The position numbers and the translations under genes were made by a program. From the NCBI GenBank assembly GCA_947588605.1, contig CANPYK010000011.1, forward strand, positions 1 through 64,000: a stretch of DNA of 64,000 nt, read 5' to 3'. The DNA comes from an uncultured Oscillospiraceae bacterium. Lineage in GTDB: Bacteria; Bacillota; Clostridia; Oscillospirales; Oscillospiraceae. This document shows positions 1 to 7,428 of the stretch, piece by piece. Numbering within the stretch: position 1 is the first letter of the stretch; the number at the start of each line of letters is the position of its first letter. The notes beneath the pieces were generated by a model. That model had not been told where the DNA came from. It saw nothing but the letters and a program-made list of their open reading frames with translations, and did not search any database.

Positions 1-54
1 GACTACCATGACTACCGCCAAGACCAAGCACAGGGTCTTTTTCAGAGTCTTCAT
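1..54 (-). CDS. N-terminus of a secreted protein (partial)
   Basis: Only the first 18 codons lie in the window. They read MKTLKKTLCLVLAVVMVV, which is a charged start followed by a hydrophobic stretch, as in a Sec signal peptide. A strong AAGGAGG site lies just upstream of the ATG. Similar starts are common on large surface or S-layer-homology proteins of Clostridia, but the mature part is outside the window, so no function is assigned. The gene is preceded by an unusually long leader. Confidence 0.6.
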   Translation of the reverse strand, partial: MKTLKKTLCLVLAVVMVV

Positions 55-472
55 GTAGTGTTTCCTCCTTAATAAAAATTGTTGATGAAATTTTCGCCCG
101 TTACATGAACCGGACTGTTTATTATGTAAACGCCGGACCGGAGCCGGTCGGCATATACACCGGGGTTTTCGCGTTACGCCCTTTTGACTTGGCGGCCGGG
201 TCGTTTGTTCCCCTTTTATTCATGAAAAATTTTAGAAATTTTTCTAAAAGGAGGAGTACGGCGGAGATCCGCGGTTGGGCGGTTCCGAGAACCTCCGCCG
301 TACACTTGCATAATGAAGACTGTCACCGCCCCGCGTGCTTTTCGGAGCGGATCTGTCCGACCCTGCCTGAATTTGCGGCCCCTTGGGCCTGTCCGGGGGC
401 CCTCCCGGCTGAAAACCGGGCGCGCCTACCGAACGTTAGATACATTCTAGCACAGCGCGCGGCCAATGTCAA
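55..472 (-). promoter_or_regulatory. SigA-type promoter and about 380-nt structured 5' leader
   Basis: On the minus strand a near-consensus promoter has TTGACA (467-472), a 17-bp spacer and TAGAAT (444-449). Transcription should start near 437, leaving about 380 nt before the ATG at 54. The leader has an 11-bp perfect stem (256-266 with 293-303), GC-rich stems around 375-420 and an AU-rich hairpin near 220-250. I do not recognise a known riboswitch in it. The rest of the gap, 473-717, is A/T-rich and shows no gene. Confidence 0.6.
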
Positions 473-717
473 CATTTTGGGGAAAATTAGTTACAAAATC
501 GTAACCTGGCCGCAAGTGCCTGAAATGCTTAGAGCGCCAAGGGGTTTGGGGTTTGGCTCATTTTTCCTTGCGGAAAAATTTTAAAAAATGTAACAAAAAA
601 TATCAGAAATTTTTTGAAACACGTCGGATTTTCCCTTGTGAGACGAACCCCAATATAGCCATTTTACTCGATTTACACGAATTTGCAAGTCTTTTTTTCA
701 AATTTTTTGGAGTTTTT

Positions 718-1023
718 TTATTTGAGGATATGGATGGCGCCGATGAGGGGCAGAGGCTTCTCCTCGCCGTTGATGGCGCTGACGAGGCCCAGGATGGCGA
801 ACACGAGGACCGCCACGCCGCCCAGGAACCCGACGATACCGCCCAGCACGGGGACGATCAGGGAGATGATGGTGGAGCCGATTGTGACGCAAAGCCCCGC
901 CAGCCAGATAATGATGGCCTGATTGATGTGGAATTTGGAGGCGTTCATGTCGCCGGCGACGATGGCGACGATGAGGCCGATCCAGGTGATGTACGCGACG
1001 ATGTCCGTGGTCTTCTTGTTCAT
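718..1023 (-). CDS. DUF4870/Tic20-like small membrane protein
   Basis: This 101-residue protein is mostly hydrophobic, with membrane segments near residues 8-24, 35-57 and 62-88 and a short charged tail. The pattern, with an early helix, a central ILV-rich pair and conserved glycines (GGIVGFLGGVAVLVFAILGL), resembles the DUF4870 family of small integral membrane proteins of unknown role. AAAGGAG precedes the ATG. It stands alone between the long leader upstream of the first gene and the pheT end, with a repeat-rich spacer on its 5' side. Confidence 0.7.
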   Translation of the reverse strand: MNKKTTDIVAYITWIGLIVAIVAGDMNASKFHINQAIIIWLAGLCVTIGSTIISLIVPVLGGIVGFLGGVAVLVFAILGLVSAINGEEKPLPLIGAIHILK

Positions 1024-1068
1024 GGTGATGCTCTCCTTTACATTATATAATGGTATTTTTTCGCGCCG

Positions 1069-1142
1069 GCGGCGCGGGGATTACCTCACCCCTACCCCTC
1101 CCCACAAGTGGGGAGGGCAAAGAGGTTGCGCCTGCGGCGCGT
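1069..1142. repeat. GC-rich intergenic inverted repeat
   Basis: The spacer holds CCTCCCCACAAGTGGGGAGG, a perfect hairpin, followed by GTTGCGCCTGCGGCGC. The same pieces, a C-run hairpin then a GGTTGCGxxTxxxGC tail, recur in most long spacers of this window. It may act as a terminator-like structure after pheT, but there is no clear T-run. Confidence 0.5.
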
Positions 1143-3824
1143 TTATCTCAGGACGGCGCCCAGCTCCCGTTCCAGGGCGGCGAGGACGGCCTTGACCGTC
1201 TCGTCGGCGTGGTCGTCGGTGAGGGTGCCCTCGTCCGAGCGGAGGACCAGGGAATAGGCGGTGGAGCGCTTGCCCTCCGGGATGCCGGGGCCCTCGTAGA
1301 TGTCGAAGAGGGAGACGGATTTGAGGTATTGGCCGCCGTTTTCGCGGATGCACCGCTCGATCCGGCCGACGGTGACCTCGTGAGGCGCGATGAGCGCCAG
1401 GTCGCGGGTGACGGAGGGGTATTTGGGCAGGGGGCGGTACTCCGGGTCCGGGCCCTGGCTCAGGAGGAGCTGGCCGAAGTCCAGCTCGGCGCAATAGAGA
1501 TCCGCGTCCACGCCGTAGTTTTTCGCCACGTTGGGGTGGATCTGGCCCAGGACGCCGATCACGCGGTCCCCGGCGCACACCGTGGCGCACCGGCCGGGAT
1601 GGTAGGAGGGATTATCCGCGCAGGGCTCGAAAACCACATCCTCGGCGCGGATGCCCCGCAAAAGGGCCTCCACCGCGCCCTTCAGGTCGTAGAAGTCCAC
1701 ACCGTCGCCGTAAGCGCCCAGGGTGAGGACCCGGTTTTCCACCGCCAGATCGCTGTTGGGGTCGGGCAGGTACACGCGGCCCAGCTCGTAAAGGCGCACG
1801 TCCTTATTCCTATAATTATAGTTGCGGGCCAAAATCTCCAGCATGGACGGGAGGGCGGAGGTGCGCATGATGGAGGTATCCTCCCCCAGGGGGTTGAGAA
1901 TCTTGAAGGACTGGCGGCGGGGGTCCTCGGCGGGCCAGCCGATCTTGTCGTAGGCGGTGGGGGAGATGAAGGAGTAGGTGATGATCTCGTCATAGCCGGC
2001 GTCGCGGCACAGCGCGCCCAGCTTGTTCTCCAGCTTCTGCTCCCGGTTGTAGCCGCCCCGGGTGGTCTGGCCGCGCATGAGGGTCACGGGGATGTTGTTA
2101 TAGCCGTGGAAGCGGGCGACTTCTTCGGCCAGGTCCGCCATGCGGCGCACGTCGCCCCGGAAGCTGGGGACGGTGACGGTCCGGCCGTCCACCTCAAAGT
2201 CCAGCTTGCGAAGGATGCGGACCATCTCGGCCTCGGGAACGTCGGTGCCCAGGAGGGCGTTGATCTTCTCCGGCTCCAGCTCCATGCGGTAGGGCTCCAT
2301 AGCGCGGTTGCGGATGTCGATGACGCCGTCCAGGACCTCGCCGGCGCCCAGAAGCTCCACCAGCTCGCAGGCGCGGTCCACGGCGGGGAGGGTGTTTTCG
2401 ATGTCCAGGCCCTTTTCGAATTTGGCGGAAGCCTCGGTGCGCATCCCCAGGGCGAGGGCGCCCTTGCGGATGCAGGTGCCGTCAAAGTTGGCCGATTCGA
2501 AGACCACGTCGGCGGTGTCCGCCACGATCTCGCTGTTGAGCCCGCCCATGATGCCCGCGAGGCCCACGGCGCGGGTGTCGTCGGCGATGACCAGGTGGTT
2601 TTGGTTGAGCTTGCGCACATTGCCGTCCAGGGTGGTCAGCTCCTCGCCGGCTTTGGCGCGGCGGACGACGATCTTGCCGCCCTTGACGTAGCGGTAATCG
2701 AAGGCGTGCATGGGCTGGCCGTACTCCAGCATCACGTAGTTTGTAATGTCCACGATGTTGTTGATGGGCCGCACGCCCATGGAGCGAAGGCGCTCCCGCA
2801 TCCACTTGGGGGAGGGGGCGATCTTCACATTGCGCACCATCCGGGCGGTGTAGCGCGGGCACAGGTCCGGGTCCGGCGTCTCCACCTTGAGAAGGTCGGT
2901 AAGGACGCCGGGGCCGCCGCCGCGAACAACGGGGGTGTGGAGCGTCAAAGGTTTGTCAAACGTCGCCGCCGCCTCCCGGGCGAGGCCGATGACGGAGAGG
3001 CAGTCCGGGCGGTTGGGGGTGATCTCGAACTCCACCACGCTGTCGTCGGCGTTGATGACGGGCCTGATGTCGTCGCCGGGCTTTATCCCCTCCTCGTGCA
3101 GGACGAAGATTCCGTCGGGGATGCAGTGGGGGAACTCCCGCTGCTCTGCGCGCAGGTCGGCGAGGGTGCAGACGGCGTTTGCTTTGGTATTGTAGGCCAC
3201 CATGTCCCCGGCGTGGACGTTCTGGCAGGCGGTAGTCACCGTCGCGGCGGGGTCCAGCGTCAGGGTGAAGGCGCCGTCGGAGCTCACGGCGCAGTCGGCG
3301 ACGCGCGCGGCGACGACCGGTCCAAACACCTTGTCCCCAGGCTTAATGTCGGCGGGGATGCTGGGCTTTGCGGGGTCGATGGGGTGGTAGTCGTTTAAAA
3401 GGGCGGCGGCGGTGATCACAGCGTAGGGGAAGTCCCGCTCGTCCAGGCCCAATTCTTTCAAGGAGCAGAGCATACCGTTGGACTTGACGCCCCGGAGGTT
3501 GCCCTTTTCGATTTTTTTGCCGCCGGGAAGGGTGGATTTATGGAGCGCCACGGGCACCAGATCGCCCACGTGGACGTTCCACGCGCCGGTGACGATCTGC
3601 ACGGGCTCGTCCCGGCCCACGTCGAGCTTGCAGACCCACATATGGTCGGAGTTGGGGTGCTTTTCCATGGACACGATGCGGCCCACCACCACGTTGGAGA
3701 TCTCCGCCCCCAGGTCCTCGGTAGTCTCCACCTTGGAGCCGGAGAGGGTCATGGCCTCGGCAAACTCCCGGTCGGAGGCGTCCACCTTAACGAACTCATT
3801 GAGCCATTTTCTACTTAAATTCAT
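1143..3824 (-). CDS. pheT: Phenylalanyl-tRNA synthetase beta subunit
   Basis: This is the beta chain of the alpha2-beta2 synthetase that charges tRNA-Phe in the cytosol. At 893 residues it is longer than the usual roughly 800. The order is an N-terminal region (1-40), an EMAP/OB tRNA-binding domain (about 42-135), an extra block (about 137-232), the B3/B4 editing region, B5 (from about residue 500) and a C-terminal anticodon-binding FDX-ACB domain. The extra block ends in FPHCIPDGIFV and looks like a degenerate second copy of the OB domain. GGAGGTG precedes the ATG. The gene follows pheS by 12 bp. Confidence 0.96.
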   Translation of the reverse strand: MNLSRKWLNEFVKVDASDREFAEAMTLSGSKVETTEDLGAEISNVVVGRIVSMEKHPNSDHMWVCKLDVGRDEPVQIVTGAWNVHVGDLVPVALHKSTLPGGKKIEKGNLRGVKSNGMLCSLKELGLDERDFPYAVITAAALLNDYHPIDPAKPSIPADIKPGDKVFGPVVAARVADCAVSSDGAFTLTLDPAATVTTACQNVHAGDMVAYNTKANAVCTLADLRAEQREFPHCIPDGIFVLHEEGIKPGDDIRPVINADDSVVEFEITPNRPDCLSVIGLAREAAATFDKPLTLHTPVVRGGGPGVLTDLLKVETPDPDLCPRYTARMVRNVKIAPSPKWMRERLRSMGVRPINNIVDITNYVMLEYGQPMHAFDYRYVKGGKIVVRRAKAGEELTTLDGNVRKLNQNHLVIADDTRAVGLAGIMGGLNSEIVADTADVVFESANFDGTCIRKGALALGMRTEASAKFEKGLDIENTLPAVDRACELVELLGAGEVLDGVIDIRNRAMEPYRMELEPEKINALLGTDVPEAEMVRILRKLDFEVDGRTVTVPSFRGDVRRMADLAEEVARFHGYNNIPVTLMRGQTTRGGYNREQKLENKLGALCRDAGYDEIITYSFISPTAYDKIGWPAEDPRRQSFKILNPLGEDTSIMRTSALPSMLEILARNYNYRNKDVRLYELGRVYLPDPNSDLAVENRVLTLGAYGDGVDFYDLKGAVEALLRGIRAEDVVFEPCADNPSYHPGRCATVCAGDRVIGVLGQIHPNVAKNYGVDADLYCAELDFGQLLLSQGPDPEYRPLPKYPSVTRDLALIAPHEVTVGRIERCIRENGGQYLKSVSLFDIYEGPGIPEGKRSTAYSLVLRSDEGTLTDDHADETVKAVLAALERELGAVLR

Positions 3825-3836
3825 GGGAACACCTCC

Positions 3837-4862
3837 TTAAAACTGCTCCAAAAAGCGCACGTCGTTTTCAAAAATGAGCCGCAGGTCGTCGATCTTGAAC
3901 CGCCGCATGGCGAGCCTCTCCAGCCCGAAGCCGAAGGCCCAGCCGGACCAGACATTGGGGTCGATGCCGGCCATTTCCAAGACATGCGGGTGGATCATTC
4001 CCGCGCCCAGAAGCTCGATCCAGCCCTCGCCCTTGCAGGTGGGACAGCCCGCGCCGCCGCACTTGTGGCACTGAACGTCCATCTCGCAGGAAGGCTCGGT
4101 GAAGGGGAAGTGGTGGGGGCGAAAGCGGGTCTTGGTGTCCTCGCCGTAGAGGCTCTTGACCACGGTGTTGAGGGTGCCCTTGAGGTCGGCCATGGTGACG
4201 CCCTTGTCGATGACCATGCCCTCCACCTGGTGGAACATGGGCGAGTGGGTGGCGTCCACCTCGTCCTTGCGGTAGACGCGGCCGGGGGCGACCATGCGGA
4301 TGGGCAGAGGCAGGGTGTCCATGGCCCGGACCTGCATGGGGCTCGTCTGGGAGCGCAGCATGACCTTCTCCTCCCGGTCAAAGTAGAAGGTGTCGGACCA
4401 GTCGCGGCTGGGGTGGCCCTCCTCGGCGTTGAGGCGGTCGAAGTTGAGCTCCGCAAGCTCGATCTCCGGGCCGTCCACCACGGTAAAGCCCATGCCGATG
4501 AAGATCTCCTTCATCTCGTCGAGAGCGATGTACATGGGGTGCCGGTGGCCCACCTTCACGCTCTTGCCGGGGACGGTGACGTCCACGGCCTCGGCGCGCA
4601 GGCGAAGCTCCAGGGCGCGGGCCTCCACGTCACGCTTGGCCTCGGACAGCTTTTCCTCGATGGCGGCGCGGACCTCGTTGGCCAGCTGCCCCATTTTTGG
4701 CCGCTCCTCGGCGGGCAGGCCGCCCATCTGCTTCAAAATGGCGGTCATCTCGCCCTTCTTCCCCAAATACCGCACGCGAAGCTCCTCCAGCTCGGCGGAG
4801 CTCGTCACAGCGGAAAGCCTGGATAACGCCTCCTCGCGGATTTTTGCCAATTGTTCTCTCAT
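3837..4862 (-). CDS. pheS: Phenylalanyl-tRNA synthetase alpha subunit
   Basis: This is the catalytic alpha chain, 341 residues and normal in length. An N-terminal coiled-coil region (about 1-90) is followed by the class II core. Motif 2 appears as PGRVYRKDEVDATHSPMFHQ and motif 3 as GFGLERLAMRRF near the end. FTEPSCEMDVQC and a CHKC/CPTC pair suggest a small metal-binding insert, common in this clade. The SD is GGAGTG. A MITE lies between this gene and the upstream kinase-like gene, so the T-box transcript would run through it. Confidence 0.97.
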   Translation of the reverse strand: MREQLAKIREEALSRLSAVTSSAELEELRVRYLGKKGEMTAILKQMGGLPAEERPKMGQLANEVRAAIEEKLSEAKRDVEARALELRLRAEAVDVTVPGKSVKVGHRHPMYIALDEMKEIFIGMGFTVVDGPEIELAELNFDRLNAEEGHPSRDWSDTFYFDREEKVMLRSQTSPMQVRAMDTLPLPIRMVAPGRVYRKDEVDATHSPMFHQVEGMVIDKGVTMADLKGTLNTVVKSLYGEDTKTRFRPHHFPFTEPSCEMDVQCHKCGGAGCPTCKGEGWIELLGAGMIHPHVLEMAGIDPNVWSGWAFGFGLERLAMRRFKIDDLRLIFENDVRFLEQF

Positions 4863-4906
4863 GGTATCACTCCATATATAAATGTATAAGATTTGACAAA
4901 CGATAA

Positions 4907-5065
4907 TACTAATATCTATTTAAAAGGAGACACCGAGCGGCGAGGATTTTTCGTGTCAGGCAAGGAAGACGCCGCAGGGAATACTGTATGTATTCCCAAG
5001 GCGGCTGACGCAGCATGACGCGAAAAAGGCCGTCGCGAATGGCTTGTTTTAATTAGATATTAGTA
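4907..5065. mobile_element. MITE, copy 1 (inverted relative to copies 2 and 3)
   Basis: This 159-bp non-coding element has terminal inverted repeats TACTAATATCTATTTAAAA and TTTTAATTAGATATTAGTA (one mismatch) and is flanked by TAA at 4904-4906 and 5066-5068. The interior is a long imperfect palindrome around two GTATTCCC-type stems. The same ends and interior recur at 33,596 and 46,436. It sits between the kinase-like gene and pheS and has no open frame of its own. Confidence 0.9.
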
Positions 5066-5093
5066 TAAGCTTGACATACCGTCAATCGTGAGC

Positions 5094-5612
5094 TTACAGC
5101 CGTTCTGCGATAAAATCCACGTTTTCCTCAACTGGCCGCGTCCCGTCCACACGCCTCACGGGGCAACTCAAATGGCGCAGCCATTTTTCGACTGTGTCCT
5201 CATCTCTGGAGCGGACGAGGGCAAAGAAGCGCTCCTCCCGCTCATATTGGTCCCCGCCGGGCAGCATCCTGCTCCCAAACCTCTGGAAGGAGCGGTTCCT
5301 GACCCGCTCCAACCGAAGCTCTCTGGGGACCTCCACCAACACGGCGACCTGAAAGAAGGGATAGACCGCCTCTCCGTAATCCCCCTTGACGGCCGCAAAA
5401 ACGAAGCCCTCGTGCGCCCGGACCTCCTCCAGAAGGAGCTTTTCCACCTCCTCCTGAGTGCGCTGGACGGCATACGGATCGGCGGGGTCCGTCTTGGGAA
5501 AATACAGGTCCTCGACGTCAATAAAATGGACCTGTAATTTCCGCGCCAGGGCCTTTCCCAGCGTACTTTTTCCCGCGCCGTTCAGGCCGCACACAAGGAT
5601 CCCCGTTCCCAT
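5094..5612 (-). CDS. P-loop kinase-like ATP-binding protein
   Basis: The protein has 172 residues with a Walker A loop GLNGAGKST at about 8-16, then HFIDVEDLYFP, as in small kinases of the shikimate/adenylate/AAA_33 type. A basic lid-like segment (RLERVRNRSFQRFG) follows in the second half. The substrate is not apparent. It lies 21 bp after the zinc-ribbon gene and before pheS in the T-box unit, so it is probably co-transcribed with pheST. Whether it acts on tRNA, a nucleotide or a small molecule cannot be read from sequence. Confidence 0.7.
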   Translation of the reverse strand: MGTGILVCGLNGAGKSTLGKALARKLQVHFIDVEDLYFPKTDPADPYAVQRTQEEVEKLLLEEVRAHEGFVFAAVKGDYGEAVYPFFQVAVLVEVPRELRLERVRNRSFQRFGSRMLPGGDQYEREERFFALVRSRDEDTVEKWLRHLSCPVRRVDGTRPVEENVDFIAERL

Positions 5613-5633
5613 TCCACACCCCTCAAGAAACCG

Positions 5634-5867
5634 TCACTCCGGAAACCGCTCGTTGATCTCATCCAGCAAATAAATCGTTTTGTAGACCTTATCGCAGCTC
5701 TTACACTGCCAATCGCAGGCGCTTTTCTTCGCCTTCCTGTGCAAAAGCTCGAGGAGACCCCCGCATATCGGACATGCCGCCCCTTGCTGTCCCCACAGCT
5801 TTTTCAGGAACGCCAGCGCCTCGTCTCTGGTTTTGAAGGGCAGCTCCTTTAACACGGCTCTTTCCAT
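5634..5867 (-). CDS. Small zinc-ribbon protein
   Basis: The predicted 77-residue protein starts MERAVLKELPFKTRDEALAF and carries two CxxC pairs, CPIC and CKSC, 22 residues apart, a probable zinc ribbon. It has no signal peptide or membrane segment. A start 72 bp further upstream is open but would lie inside the T-box terminator hairpin; the ATG chosen follows GGGGGT at normal spacing. It is the first gene after the T-box. Its role is unknown. Confidence 0.65.
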   Translation of the reverse strand: MERAVLKELPFKTRDEALAFLKKLWGQQGAACPICGGLLELLHRKAKKSACDWQCKSCDKVYKTIYLLDEINERFPE

Positions 5868-5885
5868 GGATACCCCCGTCAAATC

Positions 5886-6104
5886 AAAAGCTCCCCCATC
5901 CCGCCATGGGACGGAAGGAGCTTCCGCGGTACCACCCAAATTCGCGCTTTCGCGCGCGCTCGACGCCCTTAACGCGGGCCGACGCCGGGGATTGGCCGGG
6001 GCTCGGAGGCGAACCAGGCGGGGCTTTTCCGGGGGGCTTTCAGCCGCGGCCTCCCCTCTCTGACGGAACGCTTTCCGCTATTTTCCTCTTCAACGCCATA
6101 CTTC
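5886..6104 (-). promoter_or_regulatory. Phe-specific T-box riboswitch leader
   Basis: On the minus strand the leader shows the T-box core GGGTGGTACCGCGG (5924-5937), followed by a terminator stem ending in GGGGGAGCTTTT (5886-5921). Upstream are CAGAGAGG, GGCTGAAAG and CTCCGAGC, typical stem I/II marks. The triplet exactly six bases before GAGC, where specifier codons sit, is TTC (complement of 6011-6013), a phenylalanine codon. This fits control of pheST by uncharged tRNA-Phe. The usual A after the specifier is G here. Confidence 0.88.
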
Positions 6105-6110
6105 CCTGTC

Positions 6111-6139
6111 AGTTTATCACACTCTCCCGGAATACGCAA
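6111..6139 (-). promoter_or_regulatory. Promoter of the Phe T-box operon
   Basis: Minus-strand TTGCGT (6134-6139), a 17-bp spacer and TAAACT (6111-6116) form a reasonable SigA promoter that places the transcript start just before the T-box stem I sequence. It is divergent from the promoter of the U32 genes. Confidence 0.6.
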
Positions 6140-6170
6140 GGATTTTTTCGCCGGGTGCCGGGAATTTGCG

Positions 6171-6199
6171 TTGCGAAGGGCGGGGGAAAATGGTATACT
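6171..6199 (+). promoter_or_regulatory. Promoter of the U32 gene pair
   Basis: TTGCGA, a 17-bp spacer and TATACT precede the first U32 gene, giving a short leader with an AGGAGG site. Confidence 0.6.
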
Positions 6200-6228
6200 C
6201 TCTAGAAAAAGCACACAGGAGGCGCAAG

Positions 6229-7428
6229 ATGATCAAGGCTGAGCTGTTGGCCCCCGCCGGGGACATGGAGAGCCTGCGGGCGGCGGTGCGGTTTGGCGCG
6301 GACGCGGTGTATGTGGGCGGCGAGGCACTGCAGCTGCGCGCGAAAGCCGCCGGCTTCGACCGGGCGGGGCTTTTGAGGGCCGCGCAGACGCTCCACGCCG
6401 CCGGGAAGAGGCTCTACGTGGCGGTCAATTCCCTGGCCCGCAACGGGGAGATCGACGCCCTTTCCGACTACGCCCGGTTCCTGCGCGACGCGGGGGCGGA
6501 CGCGGTCATCGCCTCGGACCTGGGGGTCATCGACACCGTGAAAAAGGCCGCGCCGGCGCTGGAAATTCACCTTTCCACCCAGGCCAGCTGCATGAACTAC
6601 GCCGCCGCCCGGGTCTACCGGGACATGGGCGTGCGGCGGATCGTGCTGGCGCGGGAGATGGAGCTTGCGGAGATTGCCCGCCTGCGGGCCGAGACGCCGG
6701 AGGACCTGGAGCTGGAGGCCTTCGTCCACGGGGCCATGTGCATGGCCGTCTCCGGGCGGTGCCTTTTGAGCTCGGTTCTCACCGGCCGCAGCGGCAACCG
6801 GGGCGAGTGCGCCCAGCCCTGCCGGTGGAGTTACGCTCTCACCGAGGAGAAGCGGCCCGGGGAGTATTTCCCGATTTTTGAGGAGGACGGCTATACCGCC
6901 ATCCTCAGCTCCCACGACCTTTGCTGTATCGACCTGCTGGACGAGCTGTCCTCCGCCGGCGTCACGTCCTTCAAAATCGAGGGCCGCATGAAGACCGCCT
7001 ACTACGTGGCCAGCGTGGTCCGGGCCTACCGGGCGGCCATGGACGGGACGGCGAGCGTGGAAGCCTGCCGGGCCGAGCTGGAGCTTGTGAAGCACCGGCC
7101 CTACTCCGACGGGTTCTACCACGGCTACTTGCGGGACAACCACGCCAATTCCGGGCGCTACGAGCACGGGGCGGTGTTCGTGGGGACCGTGGTGGGCTGG
7201 GAAAACGGCCTCCTGACCGTCCGCCAGCGAAACCCCTTCCGGGTGGGCCAGACGCTGGAGCTCATGTCCCCCCGCGAGCCCATCCGGTCCTTCCCGGTGG
7301 AGACGCTCACCACCCAGGCCGGCGAACGGCGCGACGACGCGCCCCACCCCAACGAGCTTTTGACGCTCCCCTGCCCTTACCCGGCGGCGGAGGGGGACTT
7401 TTTGCGGAGGAGGGAGACGGATGGTTGA
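6229..7428 (+). CDS. U32 family protein, TrhP/YrrN-like
   Basis: This 399-residue peptidase U32 family member begins MIKAELLAPAGDMESLRAAV. It contains the family signature FVHGAMCMAVSGRC followed by GRSGNRGECAQPC, with the cysteines that bind an Fe-S cluster in characterised relatives. U32 proteins of this type (TrhP/YegQ, RlhA) take part in prephenate-dependent RNA hydroxylation rather than proteolysis. AGGAGG lies seven bases before the ATG. A longer frame opens upstream but overlaps the -10 region. The stop overlaps the next U32 gene by 8 bp, so the two are probably coupled, as in the YrrN-YrrO pair of Bacillus. Confidence 0.88.
   Translation: MIKAELLAPAGDMESLRAAVRFGADAVYVGGEALQLRAKAAGFDRAGLLRAAQTLHAAGKRLYVAVNSLARNGEIDALSDYARFLRDAGADAVIASDLGVIDTVKKAAPALEIHLSTQASCMNYAAARVYRDMGVRRIVLAREMELAEIARLRAETPEDLELEAFVHGAMCMAVSGRCLLSSVLTGRSGNRGECAQPCRWSYALTEEKRPGEYFPIFEEDGYTAILSSHDLCCIDLLDELSSAGVTSFKIEGRMKTAYYVASVVRAYRAAMDGTASVEACRAELELVKHRPYSDGFYHGYLRDNHANSGRYEHGAVFVGTVVGWENGLLTVRQRNPFRVGQTLELMSPREPIRSFPVETLTTQAGERRDDAPHPNELLTLPCPYPAAEGDFLRRRETDG

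Noticed and set aside
1050..3398. Very long open frame on the plus strand opposite pheT
   Set aside because: It is antisense to an unmistakable synthetase gene, has no ribosome site, and its protein is low-complexity Gly/Ala/His/Val, as expected from the reverse frame of GC-rich DNA. The same holds for long minus-strand frames over the U32 and atp genes.
5868..5939. Upstream start for the zinc-ribbon gene
   Set aside because: The extra 24 residues would be encoded by the T-box antiterminator/terminator region, which must stay non-coding, and no SD precedes that start.
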